NCBI GenBank assembly: GCA_934317005.1
Contig: CAKREB010000008.1
Location: 62,001-126,000 of the forward strand
Reading direction: 5' to 3'
Length of the DNA stretch: 64,000 bases
From: an uncultured Lachnospiraceae bacterium
GTDB taxonomy: Bacteria; Bacillota; Clostridia; Lachnospirales; Lachnospiraceae
In this document: piece after piece, positions 50,476 to 60,048 of the stretch
Position numbering within the stretch: position 1 is the first letter of the stretch
How the letters are laid out: every line of letters starts with the position of its first letter
Made by a program: the position numbers and the translations under genes
Notes under the pieces: model-generated
Seen by the model: only the letters and a program-made list of their open reading frames with translations
Databases searched by the model: none
What the model was told of the DNA's origin: nothing

Positions 50476-51573
50476 CTATATGATTTCTAAAAGCCATAAG
50501 ATCCAAAAGAATCCATAGGCGAGAGCACTGTACAGCAAAGATAATCCAACTGTCCACTTCATAGCAGCACCCTTATCTACCGGTAAATCCCCGACAAATT
50601 TTCCAGTCTGGCCATTCATAGCAAAGGTATACTGCTTTCCTTTCCAACTGGTATTCAATAACCATACCGGATACAGCGCATACTGTGCATGACCATTGTG
50701 GAACTGTACACTGGTACTTTCTGCTGTCACATCCGTATATCCTTTGATCGTCGAAGCAAAGGACTGTTCTGTCGAACGTTTGACACGCTCATTGGCACGC
50801 TCAATGCTCTGCTCTGCCGTGACATCATACTTATCTGCTACATAGCCGGCAAGATAAGCTGTCTGGAAATCAACCGCCTCCTTAAAATTATATGGTTCAA
50901 TGGATTCCATCAGATCATCCGGCATTTTTTCTGAACCGTCTACCGGAACGTGTTCAAATCCGACACTTCCTTCACGGTGAATCATATAATGGCTAGTCTC
51001 TGTGTAATCATAATCCGAATCACTCCACATCCTTGTTTTGGTAGCATGATAACGGATCTGTGCATCGACGTCGGTATCAAATAACCAGAATGGCACATAG
51101 ACCCCTTTAATCTCGTCAATATGGTTTTCCCTCTTAAAAAATGCCGGAAGCAGTCTTTTACCTGACATATGTTTTTTCAGACCCTCTTTTGCTGCATTTT
51201 TATCTAACTTAAACGGAATCACAAAATCCGGACGTAGCGAACCGGAAAATTGTTCCATCATCACAACCGGATTTCCGCAGAACGGGCAGGAAGTAGCTGC
51301 CGTATTTTCATCACCAATGATCTCACCGCCACAGGATTTACAGATATAAGAACGCAGTCCATCCGTTTCTCCCTCTTCCCATTCACTTCCCGCTACACTT
51401 TCCCAGTGCATATCATTTTCTTTTGTCTCTTTTTTCAATCCTTCGTCATAGCTTTTCAGAGTCTCCATTTCAAACTCTGTATCACAATAGGGACACTTCA
51501 TCTTCTGGAGGGAACTGTCAAAGGCAATTGCACCGCCACAACAAGGGCATTTATATTCTAATGTTTCTGCCAT
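50476..51573 (-). CDS. Zinc-ribbon membrane protein, YdjG-like
   Basis: 365 residues. Two zinc ribbons open the protein (Cys9, Cys12, Cys27, Cys30; then Cys78, Cys81, Cys96, Cys99), a ~200-residue beta-rich region follows (VYVPFWLFDTDVDAQIRY, YALYPVWLLNTSWKGK), and one membrane helix ends it (about 342-362). This resembles Bacillus YdjG, a membrane partner in the PspA/YdjGHI envelope system. It lies between the SPFH and TPM genes with spacings of 11 and 12 bases, so the three form one operon. Confidence 0.82.
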   Translation of the reverse strand: MAETLEYKCPCCGGAIAFDSSLQKMKCPYCDTEFEMETLKSYDEGLKKETKENDMHWESVAGSEWEEGETDGLRSYICKSCGGEIIGDENTAATSCPFCGNPVVMMEQFSGSLRPDFVIPFKLDKNAAKEGLKKHMSGKRLLPAFFKRENHIDEIKGVYVPFWLFDTDVDAQIRYHATKTRMWSDSDYDYTETSHYMIHREGSVGFEHVPVDGSEKMPDDLMESIEPYNFKEAVDFQTAYLAGYVADKYDVTAEQSIERANERVKRSTEQSFASTIKGYTDVTAESTSVQFHNGHAQYALYPVWLLNTSWKGKQYTFAMNGQTGKFVGDLPVDKGAAMKWTVGLSLLYSALAYGFFWILWLLEII

Positions 51574-51584
51574 ACTCGTCCCCC

Positions 51585-52931
51585 CTATCTGATATCATTC
51601 TCATCAAAAGGATCCCCACATTCCGGACAGAATTTTGGTGGATTCTTTGGATCTTCCGGCTCCCAGCCGCATTTATCGCAACGGTACAGTGGTGCACCTT
51701 CCGGTTTCTTTGCACCACAGTTCGTACAAAACTTTCCTTTATTCACAGCACCACAGGAACAGGTCCAGCCATCGGCATCCTGTGGCTTTGGAGAACCACA
51801 TTCCGGACAAAACTTTCCGGTTACTACCGTACCGCACTGGCATTTCCAGGAGTTTGCTGCTACGCTATCTGTCGACGGAGCTGCCTGTGCAGGCTGCTGT
51901 GTCTGCTGGGAGGCATTCTGCTGCTGTCCCATCGCAAAAAGATTCTGTGGATTGACACCACCACCGGCATTCATTGCCATTCCCATCCCCATAAAACCAG
52001 TCATAGCCCCGGCATCATTGGAAGCCGCTGCACGCATAGCATCTGCCTGTGCATCAACAAGATTGGCTGCTGCCATCGTTGGATCACGCATAATTGCGGC
52101 ACGCTGTGCCTGCTTGATCATTTCGGCATCCTCATCTGGCAGAGTCACTGAACCCAGCGCGATACTGATAATCTTAATTCCACGTAACTCACTCCACTTA
52201 GCCGAAAGTGCTGTATTCATCGCATCCTCTAACTCAGTTGTATGAGCTACAATCTGGTTTGGACGCATTTCCATATCGGAGAGCTTGCCAAATGCCGGCT
52301 GTAAAGCACTGATAAATTCTGTCTTTAGCTGTCCGTCTAATTCATCACGGGTATATTCACTGCTGACATTACCACATACATTGGTATAAAATAGAATAGG
52401 ATCTACAATCCGGTAAGAATACAGACCGGAGCAACGGATAGATACGTCGATATCCAAACCGATTTTGGAATCTACCACACGAAATGGAACCGGATTTGGC
52501 GTTCCAAACTTGTTTTCTAAAATCTCTTTGGTATTAAAATAATAGACTCTTTGATCTTTTCCGGTATCCCCACCAAAAGTAAAACGTTTTCCAATTGTTT
52601 GGAAGGTTTGCTTCAGACTGTCTCCCAGCTTTCCGGAAAAAATACTTGGCTCTGTAGAAGTATCATATGTAAATTGTCCGGGTTCGGCGCAAACCTCCAC
52701 AATCTTTCCCTGCTCTACGATAATCATACATTGACCATCTGCTACTGCAATTCCGGAACCATTCGAAATAATATTGTCATTTCCTTTTGTGTTAGAAGAA
52801 CGACCGCTGATCTGCTTCTGTCCCTTTGTCACCAACACTTCCTTTGGTATCGATTCACAATAGAAAAATTCTTTCCATTGATCTGCCAAAGTGCCCCCAA
52901 GTGCACCGGCTCCTGCTTTAATAAGTCCCAT
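51585..52931 (-). CDS. SPFH-domain zinc-ribbon protein, YdjI-like
   Basis: 448 residues. An SPFH (band-7) domain covers about 30-265, followed by an Ala/Met/Gly/Gln-rich linker and three C-terminal zinc ribbons (about 358-445; CQCGTVVTGKFCPECG is the first). No membrane helix is present, so it is probably peripheral, as for YdjI and the virion-core-like proteins of this group. SPFH proteins organise membrane domains. Strong start: GAAAGGAGGTCTTT. It is the first gene of the cluster; no PspA/LiaH gene is adjacent, unlike in Bacillus. Confidence 0.85.
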   Translation of the reverse strand: MGLIKAGAGALGGTLADQWKEFFYCESIPKEVLVTKGQKQISGRSSNTKGNDNIISNGSGIAVADGQCMIIVEQGKIVEVCAEPGQFTYDTSTEPSIFSGKLGDSLKQTFQTIGKRFTFGGDTGKDQRVYYFNTKEILENKFGTPNPVPFRVVDSKIGLDIDVSIRCSGLYSYRIVDPILFYTNVCGNVSSEYTRDELDGQLKTEFISALQPAFGKLSDMEMRPNQIVAHTTELEDAMNTALSAKWSELRGIKIISIALGSVTLPDEDAEMIKQAQRAAIMRDPTMAAANLVDAQADAMRAAASNDAGAMTGFMGMGMAMNAGGGVNPQNLFAMGQQQNASQQTQQPAQAAPSTDSVAANSWKCQCGTVVTGKFCPECGSPKPQDADGWTCSCGAVNKGKFCTNCGAKKPEGAPLYRCDKCGWEPEDPKNPPKFCPECGDPFDENDIR

Positions 52932-52953
52932 AAAGACCTCCTTTCAATTTTAA

Positions 52954-52997
52954 TGTACTCTCGGTATCTCCTCAAAACGAGTCATTCCGATAGTACA
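52954..52997 (-). promoter_or_regulatory. Hairpin before the SPFH gene
   Basis: TGTACTCTCGG and CCGATAGTACA pair with one mismatch around an inner CTC-AAAAC-GAG. It ends 23 bases before the start codon and may lie in the leader RNA or be an operator. Confidence 0.4.
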
Positions 52998-53042
52998 TTT
53001 TAGGCATTGCCTTACCACATACCTAGCGCATCTTTTGTAATA

Positions 53043-53082
53043 GGAGACATGACATACGATAGAATGTCATGTCTCCTGTCAA
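53043..53082 (-). promoter_or_regulatory. 13-bp inverted repeat joined to a TTGACA hexamer
   Basis: GGAGACATGACAT-ACGATAGA-ATGTCATGTCTCC (53043-53076) is a perfect inverted repeat; TTGACA on the minus strand (53082-53077) abuts it. A convincing -10 is missing at 17 bases, so the promoter is unsure. The rest of 52998-53266 has no gene, only relatives of the dispersed hairpins near 53178. Confidence 0.45.
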
Positions 53083-53266
53083 CTCCTAAAAGTATCATAA
53101 CTTTATGTATTCATTATAGCATAAACCTATGAGCTTTCCAACGAAATTTATGCTATCGATACATTTTTTACAGCGTAGAAACTTCTCGTTATCATAATAG
53201 CATGTATGACACGGACACAAGAAGTGCTCTTTTTTCTGCATAGACGGAGATGGCATACCGATTTCC

Positions 53267-53818
53267 TTATACCAACCTCATCAGTTTGCAGTTTTCAATG
53301 CCGGCATCCCAGAAATGTTCTAACGGAATATCTTTCACCTGACATACGATACTGGAGTTCATCGCACCGTGTCCAATGATCAATACATCTTTTCCTTCCT
53401 GCAATGCAGGTTTTACCACTTCTTCTAAAAAATCACCGGTCCGGTCAAAAAGTTCTTCAAAGGTTTCTCCTCCTTCTGCCGGAATATAATGCACCGGATC
53501 TTGAAACAGTGTATGAATTGGACTGTCTTTTCCTTCTTTGTCTCCATTCATCCCTTCACAGCTCCCAAAAGACATTTCCATCAACCGATTATCGTACAAA
53601 ATGGGGACATTACGCCCTTTCAAAAATAATTCTGCCGTTTCTGCTGCCCGTTTTAACGGCGAACAATAACAGATATCAAAATGCGTAGTCTGATATTGTC
53701 TGCCAGCCTCTTCTGCCATCCGGCGTCCCTCTTCGTTTAATGGAATATCTGTCCGCCCCTGAATCTTTCGCAGTGCATTCCAATCCGTCTTTCCGTGTCT
53801 CATGATATATAACATCAT
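53267..53818 (-). CDS. Histidine phosphatase family protein (183 aa)
   Basis: 183 residues, the compact form of the phosphoglycerate-mutase-like family: catalytic His in MRHGKTDWNALRKIQGRTD, second His in LIIGHGAMNSS, and CSPLKRAAETAE. Related to CobC/GpmB-type phosphatases; the substrate is unknown. It is 31 bases downstream of the ABM-PNPOx gene on the same strand and probably co-transcribed. Confidence 0.88.
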   Translation of the reverse strand: MMLYIMRHGKTDWNALRKIQGRTDIPLNEEGRRMAEEAGRQYQTTHFDICYCSPLKRAAETAELFLKGRNVPILYDNRLMEMSFGSCEGMNGDKEGKDSPIHTLFQDPVHYIPAEGGETFEELFDRTGDFLEEVVKPALQEGKDVLIIGHGAMNSSIVCQVKDIPLEHFWDAGIENCKLMRLV

Positions 53819-53849
53819 TTGTCTCCTTTATACTTTTATTGTATCCTAT

Positions 53850-54641
53850 TTATTTTTCATTTACCAATTTTCCAGTCATATGATCTATCCGGATGGCAAC
53901 TAACTGCGCCCGGTTGATTGCTTTCTTCATTTCGCTTTCGACCTCTTCTATCGTTGGATAATATTTCATTGCGAGTTTTCTGATCTTTTCTACAGTCTTC
54001 TGCTCATCCTCCACAAGCTCTGCCGTACCAAATACAACGACACTTGTTACATTAAATGCCCAGTCATCCTCTGTCTGAAATCCGGTGTTCCATGTTGTAA
54101 AACATACACGATTGTTCTTTTGGATTGCATCAATCTTATGCCCTTCCTTTGCACAATGAAAATAAATCACATTGTCAGATGCTTCATAATAAAAATCAAT
54201 CGGTATCGCATACGGATAGCCATTTTCACCGATAACCGATAACGCTGCACGCTTTTCTTTTGTCAGGATCTCGATGCATTCCTCCTTTGAAACTTCCTGT
54301 CGGATACGGCGCATTGGGCGAAAAGTATCAGGCAGTTTAGTTTCCAAAGCCTGATGTGACAACTTCTGTACCTCAGTGTCTGCGATATACTGTTCCTTCA
54401 GCTTTTGTAGGGTCTTCATATGCGGTGACTGCAAGTGGACTTCCTGTTTCGTTTGGGATTGCCACTCTTCGACTAAAAGAATCGTATCTTTCTCCTGTGC
54501 ATCCAGATAATACTGATACTGTACACAGCCATCTTCCTGCAAAACAGCTTCAAGAATGCCTGCATTTGTTACCTCTTCTATAAATTTTTCACGCATTTGC
54601 TGCTTTGCCTGATATTTTACTAAAAGTATGATATGTTCCAT
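53850..54641 (-). CDS. Fusion of ABM monooxygenase-like and PNPOx-like (Nim) domains
   Basis: 263 residues. The N-terminal third (about 1-95; MEHIILLVKYQAKQ, QYQYYLDAQEKDTILLVEEW) is an antibiotic-biosynthesis-monooxygenase/quinol-oxygenase fold. The rest (about 110-255; RPMRRIRQEVSKEECIEIL, NGYPYAIPIDFYYE, IYFHCAKEGHKIDAI) is a flavin-binding split-barrel like NimA nitroreductases. Both halves suit redox or detoxification of small aromatic compounds; the true substrate is unknown. Start at 54641 follows GGATTGGAGAGTGGC. Confidence 0.83.
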   Translation of the reverse strand: MEHIILLVKYQAKQQMREKFIEEVTNAGILEAVLQEDGCVQYQYYLDAQEKDTILLVEEWQSQTKQEVHLQSPHMKTLQKLKEQYIADTEVQKLSHQALETKLPDTFRPMRRIRQEVSKEECIEILTKEKRAALSVIGENGYPYAIPIDFYYEASDNVIYFHCAKEGHKIDAIQKNNRVCFTTWNTGFQTEDDWAFNVTSVVVFGTAELVEDEQKTVEKIRKLAMKYYPTIEEVESEMKKAINRAQLVAIRIDHMTGKLVNEK

Positions 54642-54802
54642 GCCACTCTCCAATCCTGCGCTGCTTTTTGCGCATTTTAAATTTGTACTTGCACCCATTA
54701 TCTCCTAACTCTGCACATGATTTCTGGCATAATAGAATTTCGGAGACACTCCTAAGATGAGCTTGCTAGAATCCATTATATCATATAGCGCAAGGGAGAC
54801 AA

Positions 54803-54850
54803 AAAAAAGTAGGACAAAGCCATCACCAAATGCCATTATCCTACTTTTTA
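54803..54850. terminator. Terminator of the GH5 gene
   Basis: AAAAGTAGGA and TCCTACTTTTT pair around a 27-base interior with an inner GCC-GGC stem; the T-run follows on both strands, so it may act in both directions. It lies 21 bases beyond the GH5 stop codon. Confidence 0.75.
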
Positions 54851-54870
54851 CGAACAACTCTTCTATTGCA

Positions 54871-57000
54871 TCATGCATTCTGCTTTTCTGAAATTGTTAG
54901 CGTTACTTTTCCGCTAAATGCCTCTATACCGGAAAGCGAAAAATAAAGACTTTCATTTTCTTTCAGACCACAGGCTTTTAAATCGATCGTCATTGTACCT
55001 GCAAAGTTCCAATTTTCTTTTGCCAATACATATTTTTCATCCATAACAACCCAATATGGATTGCTGTTATCAACCTGCTTTGCCAGAGAGCAAACAGCAT
55101 TTCCACTCATATTTTCTGCCTGCATTTTCAAAACCGGTTCTTTAAATTGTGACCAGTCTATCGAACTGATCTTACATACACCGCCGTCAAGACCGACTGT
55201 GAAGTCAGAGCTATCACTGCCAACGGCTTTACTTGGAACCCAACCGGAATATTCCAGATTTCCCTGCCATTGTAATTGTTTCTTCGCTGTCTGCGCTGGT
55301 CTTGCAACTGCCGTGCTTTTTGCATATTCTTCTAAAGATTTATAATTTGCAGCCTCTGTTTCATTGACTATAGAGCAGGTACTTCTTGAATAGATTCTAT
55401 TGATATCCCAAAGCATAGGGCACATACTGTGATCTAAAGCATATTTACATACATTATAAATAAATACATCACGCCCGTCTTTTCGATATCTTGTGCCATC
55501 TGATTTTTTTCCATCTGCAACACCATATTCACCAATGATGACCGGAATTCCCTTGTTGATATAATTTAAGCGCATACTGTTAAAAGAGCTTTTCATTTCT
55601 TCAATATCGGAAGTAGTTCCCCATGAATCACTATACCCCCATGAATTGTCAGGGCTATCTGCGATACAGTAAGTTGCCGGCTCATAATAATGTACGGAAA
55701 TAAACATATGTGAAGCAATGGTATCTTTTGGCATAACAAATCGTTTATCACACGTCCTTGTAATATTGGTATCATAACCTGCGATTAAAAGAAAACGTGA
55801 CGCATTGTTTCCTCCGGTGCCACGGACAATGTCTACAAATGTCTGATTGATATTTGCAACCTGTTTGTAAATTTCATCCTCACTCGTAAAATATCCGGAT
55901 GTAATGGTATCAGACGAAGTATTTAAAGATGCCCCTAACTCTTCATTTGCAGATTCAAATATCAAATAATCGGAATATTCTTTGTATCTATTTGCAATCT
56001 GTGTCCACATCGCTTTGTATTTTTCCATTGCGGCAGCGCGGACAGAAGCATCTGGAGAACCAAACTCTGACCACCATCCACTGTCATAATGAATATTTAC
56101 GATTACATACATTCCAGCATTAAAAGCATAATTCATTACTGTCTCAACGCGGTCAAAATATGCTTTATTAATGGTGTAATTTCCGTCTGATGACATCATA
56201 TTAGACCATGCTACCGGAATCCGGATAGAATGAAATCCGGCATTCTTCATACCAGTGATCATTTCCTGTGTTGTGATTGGTGCACCCCATGCCACTTCAT
56301 AGTTTGATACACTTGAAGAATTGATCCATGTCCCACAGCTCTCCATAGTGTTTCCAAGATTGATTCCAAGTCCCATTTCATGGACAACATCAAACGCATC
56401 GATATCACTTCTCATTTTTCCGTTATCTATGGTTGTAATTCCATTAGCAGATAAATGTGGTGTAGCGGTTTCTGACGGTGCTTTGGTAGGTTCTGCCGTC
56501 GGTGCTGTGGTTGGCTGTGGTGTTGTCGGTATAACAGAAGGCGCCGTTGTCACTGCCGGTGTTTCCGTTACTTTTGGTGCCGTTGTTGGCGCAACTGTCG
56601 GCTGTACGGCTGGGGTACTGCTTGCCTTTGCTTTTACGGTAAGGATACAATTTAACTTTTTGCTCTGTTTTCCCTTTTTGGCGATACGGTATGTTACCTT
56701 ACAAGTAATCGTAGTTTTTCCAGCCTTTTTTGCGCGGACTTTGCCCTTCTGGTCGACGGTTGCGACCTTTTTGGCACTGCTGCTCCACTTTGCGGAAAGA
56801 ATCTTACTGTTTGCCAGTTTTTTTGCCACCTTCAATTTGACAGTCTTTCCTGCTGTAACTGTTTTCTTTGTGTAGTTGAGTCGGAATGTTCCTGCTGCAC
56901 TGCTTGTGGAAGTGTTACCCATTGCTACGGATGTCACCGCCAGCACTGCACTTAACCCAAGCGCAACACATTTTTTCATCACTGTTTTTGTTTTTTTCAT
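54871..57000 (-). CDS. Secreted GH5 endoglucanase with Big2-like and C-terminal modules
   Basis: 709 residues: signal peptide (about 1-36), a basic Ig-like Big2-type module (about 38-125), a Thr/Pro-rich linker (about 126-180), a GH5 domain (about 195-545) and a C-terminal beta module (about 575-705) likely to bind carbohydrate. Catalytic Glu353 (FESANEELG) and nucleophile Glu491 (PVIIGEYGVAD) are in place; GLGINLGNT and SIRIPVAW are family marks. It should cut cellulose, mixed-link glucan or mannan outside the cell. Start 57000 follows AAAGGACGTACATGG. The 357 bases upstream hold only a TATAAT-like -10 (near 57218) and no gene. Confidence 0.93.
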   Translation of the reverse strand: MKKTKTVMKKCVALGLSAVLAVTSVAMGNTSTSSAAGTFRLNYTKKTVTAGKTVKLKVAKKLANSKILSAKWSSSAKKVATVDQKGKVRAKKAGKTTITCKVTYRIAKKGKQSKKLNCILTVKAKASSTPAVQPTVAPTTAPKVTETPAVTTAPSVIPTTPQPTTAPTAEPTKAPSETATPHLSANGITTIDNGKMRSDIDAFDVVHEMGLGINLGNTMESCGTWINSSSVSNYEVAWGAPITTQEMITGMKNAGFHSIRIPVAWSNMMSSDGNYTINKAYFDRVETVMNYAFNAGMYVIVNIHYDSGWWSEFGSPDASVRAAAMEKYKAMWTQIANRYKEYSDYLIFESANEELGASLNTSSDTITSGYFTSEDEIYKQVANINQTFVDIVRGTGGNNASRFLLIAGYDTNITRTCDKRFVMPKDTIASHMFISVHYYEPATYCIADSPDNSWGYSDSWGTTSDIEEMKSSFNSMRLNYINKGIPVIIGEYGVADGKKSDGTRYRKDGRDVFIYNVCKYALDHSMCPMLWDINRIYSRSTCSIVNETEAANYKSLEEYAKSTAVARPAQTAKKQLQWQGNLEYSGWVPSKAVGSDSSDFTVGLDGGVCKISSIDWSQFKEPVLKMQAENMSGNAVCSLAKQVDNSNPYWVVMDEKYVLAKENWNFAGTMTIDLKACGLKENESLYFSLSGIEAFSGKVTLTISEKQNA

Positions 57001-57357
57001 CCATGTACGTCCTTTCTTCTTTTGTAAAAATGAAAGAGAAACACTGACTGCACTAGCAAAAAAGAATGCACTCTGCATTGCAGCAGGTTTTTTTGTAGTT
57101 TTTTTCTTTTGTAGCTTTGTCTTTTGTGATTTTCTCTTTCGTATAACTCAGATTATTATGAAAACAGAATCAAAATTCGTATGCTTCCATAACCATCTGC
57201 ACTGTACTTATATTATACCACTTTATCTTGCATAGGTTTGCCGCCTTTTCAGTGCTGTATCTTCTGTTTTCACCCTTTCACTGCTCTAGTATAACGACAT
57301 TCATAATGGATACATTGACTAACCTGCATTTCTGATAGCACACATCAAAAAACAAAT

Positions 57358-60048
57358 TTACAGATTTTCATTTCTCAGTGCTTCCAGCGGATTGTCCCGT
57401 TTCATCTTTCGCATAGCATACAGCATACTAATAAATACTACAAGAAATACATTCACTGCAGAAGTTAAGATTCCCTGCCATGGAAATAAATATGGCGTAT
57501 CCATTCCAATCCCCACTGCCCGATACATAAAATAACTAAGAAGCAGAGAAACGGGTATTCCCCATAAAAGACTCTTTAATCCGTATAAAATACACTCATA
57601 ACTCATCATCCGTTGAAATCCCCTCTGTGTCATACCGACGGATTTTAACATAGCAAATTCCTGACGGCGCAATAATACATTGGACGATATCGTATTAAAT
57701 ACATTGGCAACCGAAATCAATGAAATCAGAATAATGAATCCATATGAGAAAATCTGAATAATTGTGACCAATGCCATGCTGGATTCATTATTACGTCTTT
57801 CATCTACAATACTGCTTCTGGCGTATTTTTCATTGACAAGCCGTGCCGAAAAATAATCTGCCAGCTGTGTGCTTGCCTTTTCATGCTGCTTTGCCTTTAG
57901 CGCATACCATACCTGATCATATCCGTCGAGATCTTCTAACATTCCATTTCTCTCCGCTGCGCTATAGGGCAATACCATTGTCATGATCATATCCATCGAA
58001 CTGACAGATACTCCCATAGGCCGGTTTTCCGGCAGTTCTTTTGCCAGATGTACCGGATAAGTGTGCATCGCTTTCTTTAGTGGAAGCTTCTTTTCTTTTC
58101 CCGTCTCATTCTGATAATAACAAGAGTCCCCCTCACGATACATATATTTATATCCCTTTACGCTGCGTGCCAGCTGTAAAGAAAGATCGAATCCACCCTT
58201 TTTGAAATATTTCATCGTATATAATTTTTTATCTTTCAGGATCGCTGCCTCATTTTCATACAGGCAGGACAGATCATCTGCATGCATGTATTGGGAAACA
58301 TCCAGATTTTGTTTCTCCAGATAGGACCGATAAACCGAATCTTCGACAAAATAAAGGTCGATTGGAAGCAGTATGCTTTTTTTCCCGGAGGGAATCCATT
58401 CCGGATAATTTTCCTGAATATACTGCAAAAACGTATCGTCCACAGCCTCTTGCGGAACTTCTACTTCGGAATAATCTTTGCAAAAATAGCTGACCGAATC
58501 GACTGCACTTAAACTGCCAATTGCCTTTGTCAATTGTGAAACAGTCATGTCTCCGGCTTCTGATTTCTGCACGGCACATATAATATCATAATTAACATTT
58601 TGTGATACCGCATTCGTTGAACGGGTTATATAACCGGTAAAACTGGTCGCACTGACAAATAATACGATACTGATAAATAGCGAAAAAACTGTTGTGCGAT
58701 ATTTTTTGCGATTCCGCTTAAAATTCTTGCTGGCAAGCATACCGCAAAATCCAAAGATCCGATACGTAATACGTGATGTTTTGATCTTATTTGCCCGTAT
58801 TTTTATATCCCTGCTTTGGCGGATTGCCTGAATTGCCGGAATCCGCACTGCCCTTACCGCCGGAATCATAGAAGACAAGAAAACCGTGACGATTCCAATT
58901 ACACTGGAGATTACAACAGACTGCCATGTGATCACAAGATGAAGCCTGACCGATACCTGTGATGCCCATAGTTGATTCATAAAACCGGAAATGCCATGCA
59001 GCGTTATACCAATACCACCCAATCCGGCAAGCAGGCCAAGCGGTATACCAATGCAGCATAATAAACCACCTTCTAACAGCACACTGTACAAAATCTGCTT
59101 CTTAGTTGCACCAATGGACTTTAACAGTCCATACTGCTTTGTCCGTTCACTCAATGAGATAGAAAATGCGTTGTAGATTAGAGAAATAGCACCTAACATA
59201 ATAATCATTATTAAAATAAAACCTAATGTATAGATTGTTCGGTTATATCGATCATTTAAACTGTTTCCCTGATAGCGGAGCAGATCACCATGTGTTGTAT
59301 AGGCTCCGCCGTTTTTCGTATACTTTTCCAATGCGCTGTCACAGGTTTCCGGATGCTGAAAGGTCATAAAAACATCACAGCCAGAAATACTTTTCCCGTC
59401 GGAACAGGTAAAAGCCGTATAACCGGAAGCAAAGTCTTCTTCGGAGGCCGGCCGCTCACAGATTCCGACAATCGTATAAGTCTGAGTCCTGTTTATCTTA
59501 AGATACTCTTTCTCCTGATAAGGGTTTTGCTCCGTCAATGCCTCTTCTTTGTTTTTGACTTTCGTCATACGGGTTCCGAGTTTTAACGAAATGGTATCAC
59601 CAACCTGATATTTAATTCCACCATTATAATCCAGATGCTTTGGAATCACGAGCTCCTGCGCATTTTTCGGCATTCTGCCCTCTAATATAGTGATTGGACT
59701 GTATTTCGTATAATTGCTGTCAATGCCTTCCACCGTGAGATAAGGTTTTCCATCCTCCGTCGTTTTTTCTAATTTCGCATAGCCTAAGTAGTCGATGACC
59801 GTGTATCCTTTGATCTTTTTGTCCTTTATGATGGACTTTGCATTTTCCTCTGTCGTGGAAAGCACCTTACCTTCCCACGCACCATTGGTTTCCATTTCTG
59901 TGTTAAGTATATACTGCTGGACACTGACAATAATGGAAGTCACTGCAGTAAACATAGCAACAGAAAGCGCAATTCCTATAATCGTTACCAGTGTACGGAT
60001 CTTATTTTTTGCTAAGGTACGACAGGTAAATTGATTCAAGATATTCAT
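57358..60048 (-). CDS. ABC transporter permease with two FtsX domains
   Basis: 896 residues. An N-terminal helix and a large extracytoplasmic domain (about 40-265), an FtsX domain with three helices (about 270-400), a second helix and extracytoplasmic domain (about 450-745), and a final FtsX domain (about 765-890) ending RDNPLEALRNENL. This duplicated layout is that of antimicrobial-peptide and lipid-related exporters. Its ATG overlaps the stop of the ATPase gene (ATGA). With the adjacent two-component system it probably defends the envelope; the substrate is not known. Confidence 0.9.
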   Translation of the reverse strand: MNILNQFTCRTLAKNKIRTLVTIIGIALSVAMFTAVTSIIVSVQQYILNTEMETNGAWEGKVLSTTEENAKSIIKDKKIKGYTVIDYLGYAKLEKTTEDGKPYLTVEGIDSNYTKYSPITILEGRMPKNAQELVIPKHLDYNGGIKYQVGDTISLKLGTRMTKVKNKEEALTEQNPYQEKEYLKINRTQTYTIVGICERPASEEDFASGYTAFTCSDGKSISGCDVFMTFQHPETCDSALEKYTKNGGAYTTHGDLLRYQGNSLNDRYNRTIYTLGFILIMIIMLGAISLIYNAFSISLSERTKQYGLLKSIGATKKQILYSVLLEGGLLCCIGIPLGLLAGLGGIGITLHGISGFMNQLWASQVSVRLHLVITWQSVVISSVIGIVTVFLSSMIPAVRAVRIPAIQAIRQSRDIKIRANKIKTSRITYRIFGFCGMLASKNFKRNRKKYRTTVFSLFISIVLFVSATSFTGYITRSTNAVSQNVNYDIICAVQKSEAGDMTVSQLTKAIGSLSAVDSVSYFCKDYSEVEVPQEAVDDTFLQYIQENYPEWIPSGKKSILLPIDLYFVEDSVYRSYLEKQNLDVSQYMHADDLSCLYENEAAILKDKKLYTMKYFKKGGFDLSLQLARSVKGYKYMYREGDSCYYQNETGKEKKLPLKKAMHTYPVHLAKELPENRPMGVSVSSMDMIMTMVLPYSAAERNGMLEDLDGYDQVWYALKAKQHEKASTQLADYFSARLVNEKYARSSIVDERRNNESSMALVTIIQIFSYGFIILISLISVANVFNTISSNVLLRRQEFAMLKSVGMTQRGFQRMMSYECILYGLKSLLWGIPVSLLLSYFMYRAVGIGMDTPYLFPWQGILTSAVNVFLVVFISMLYAMRKMKRDNPLEALRNENL

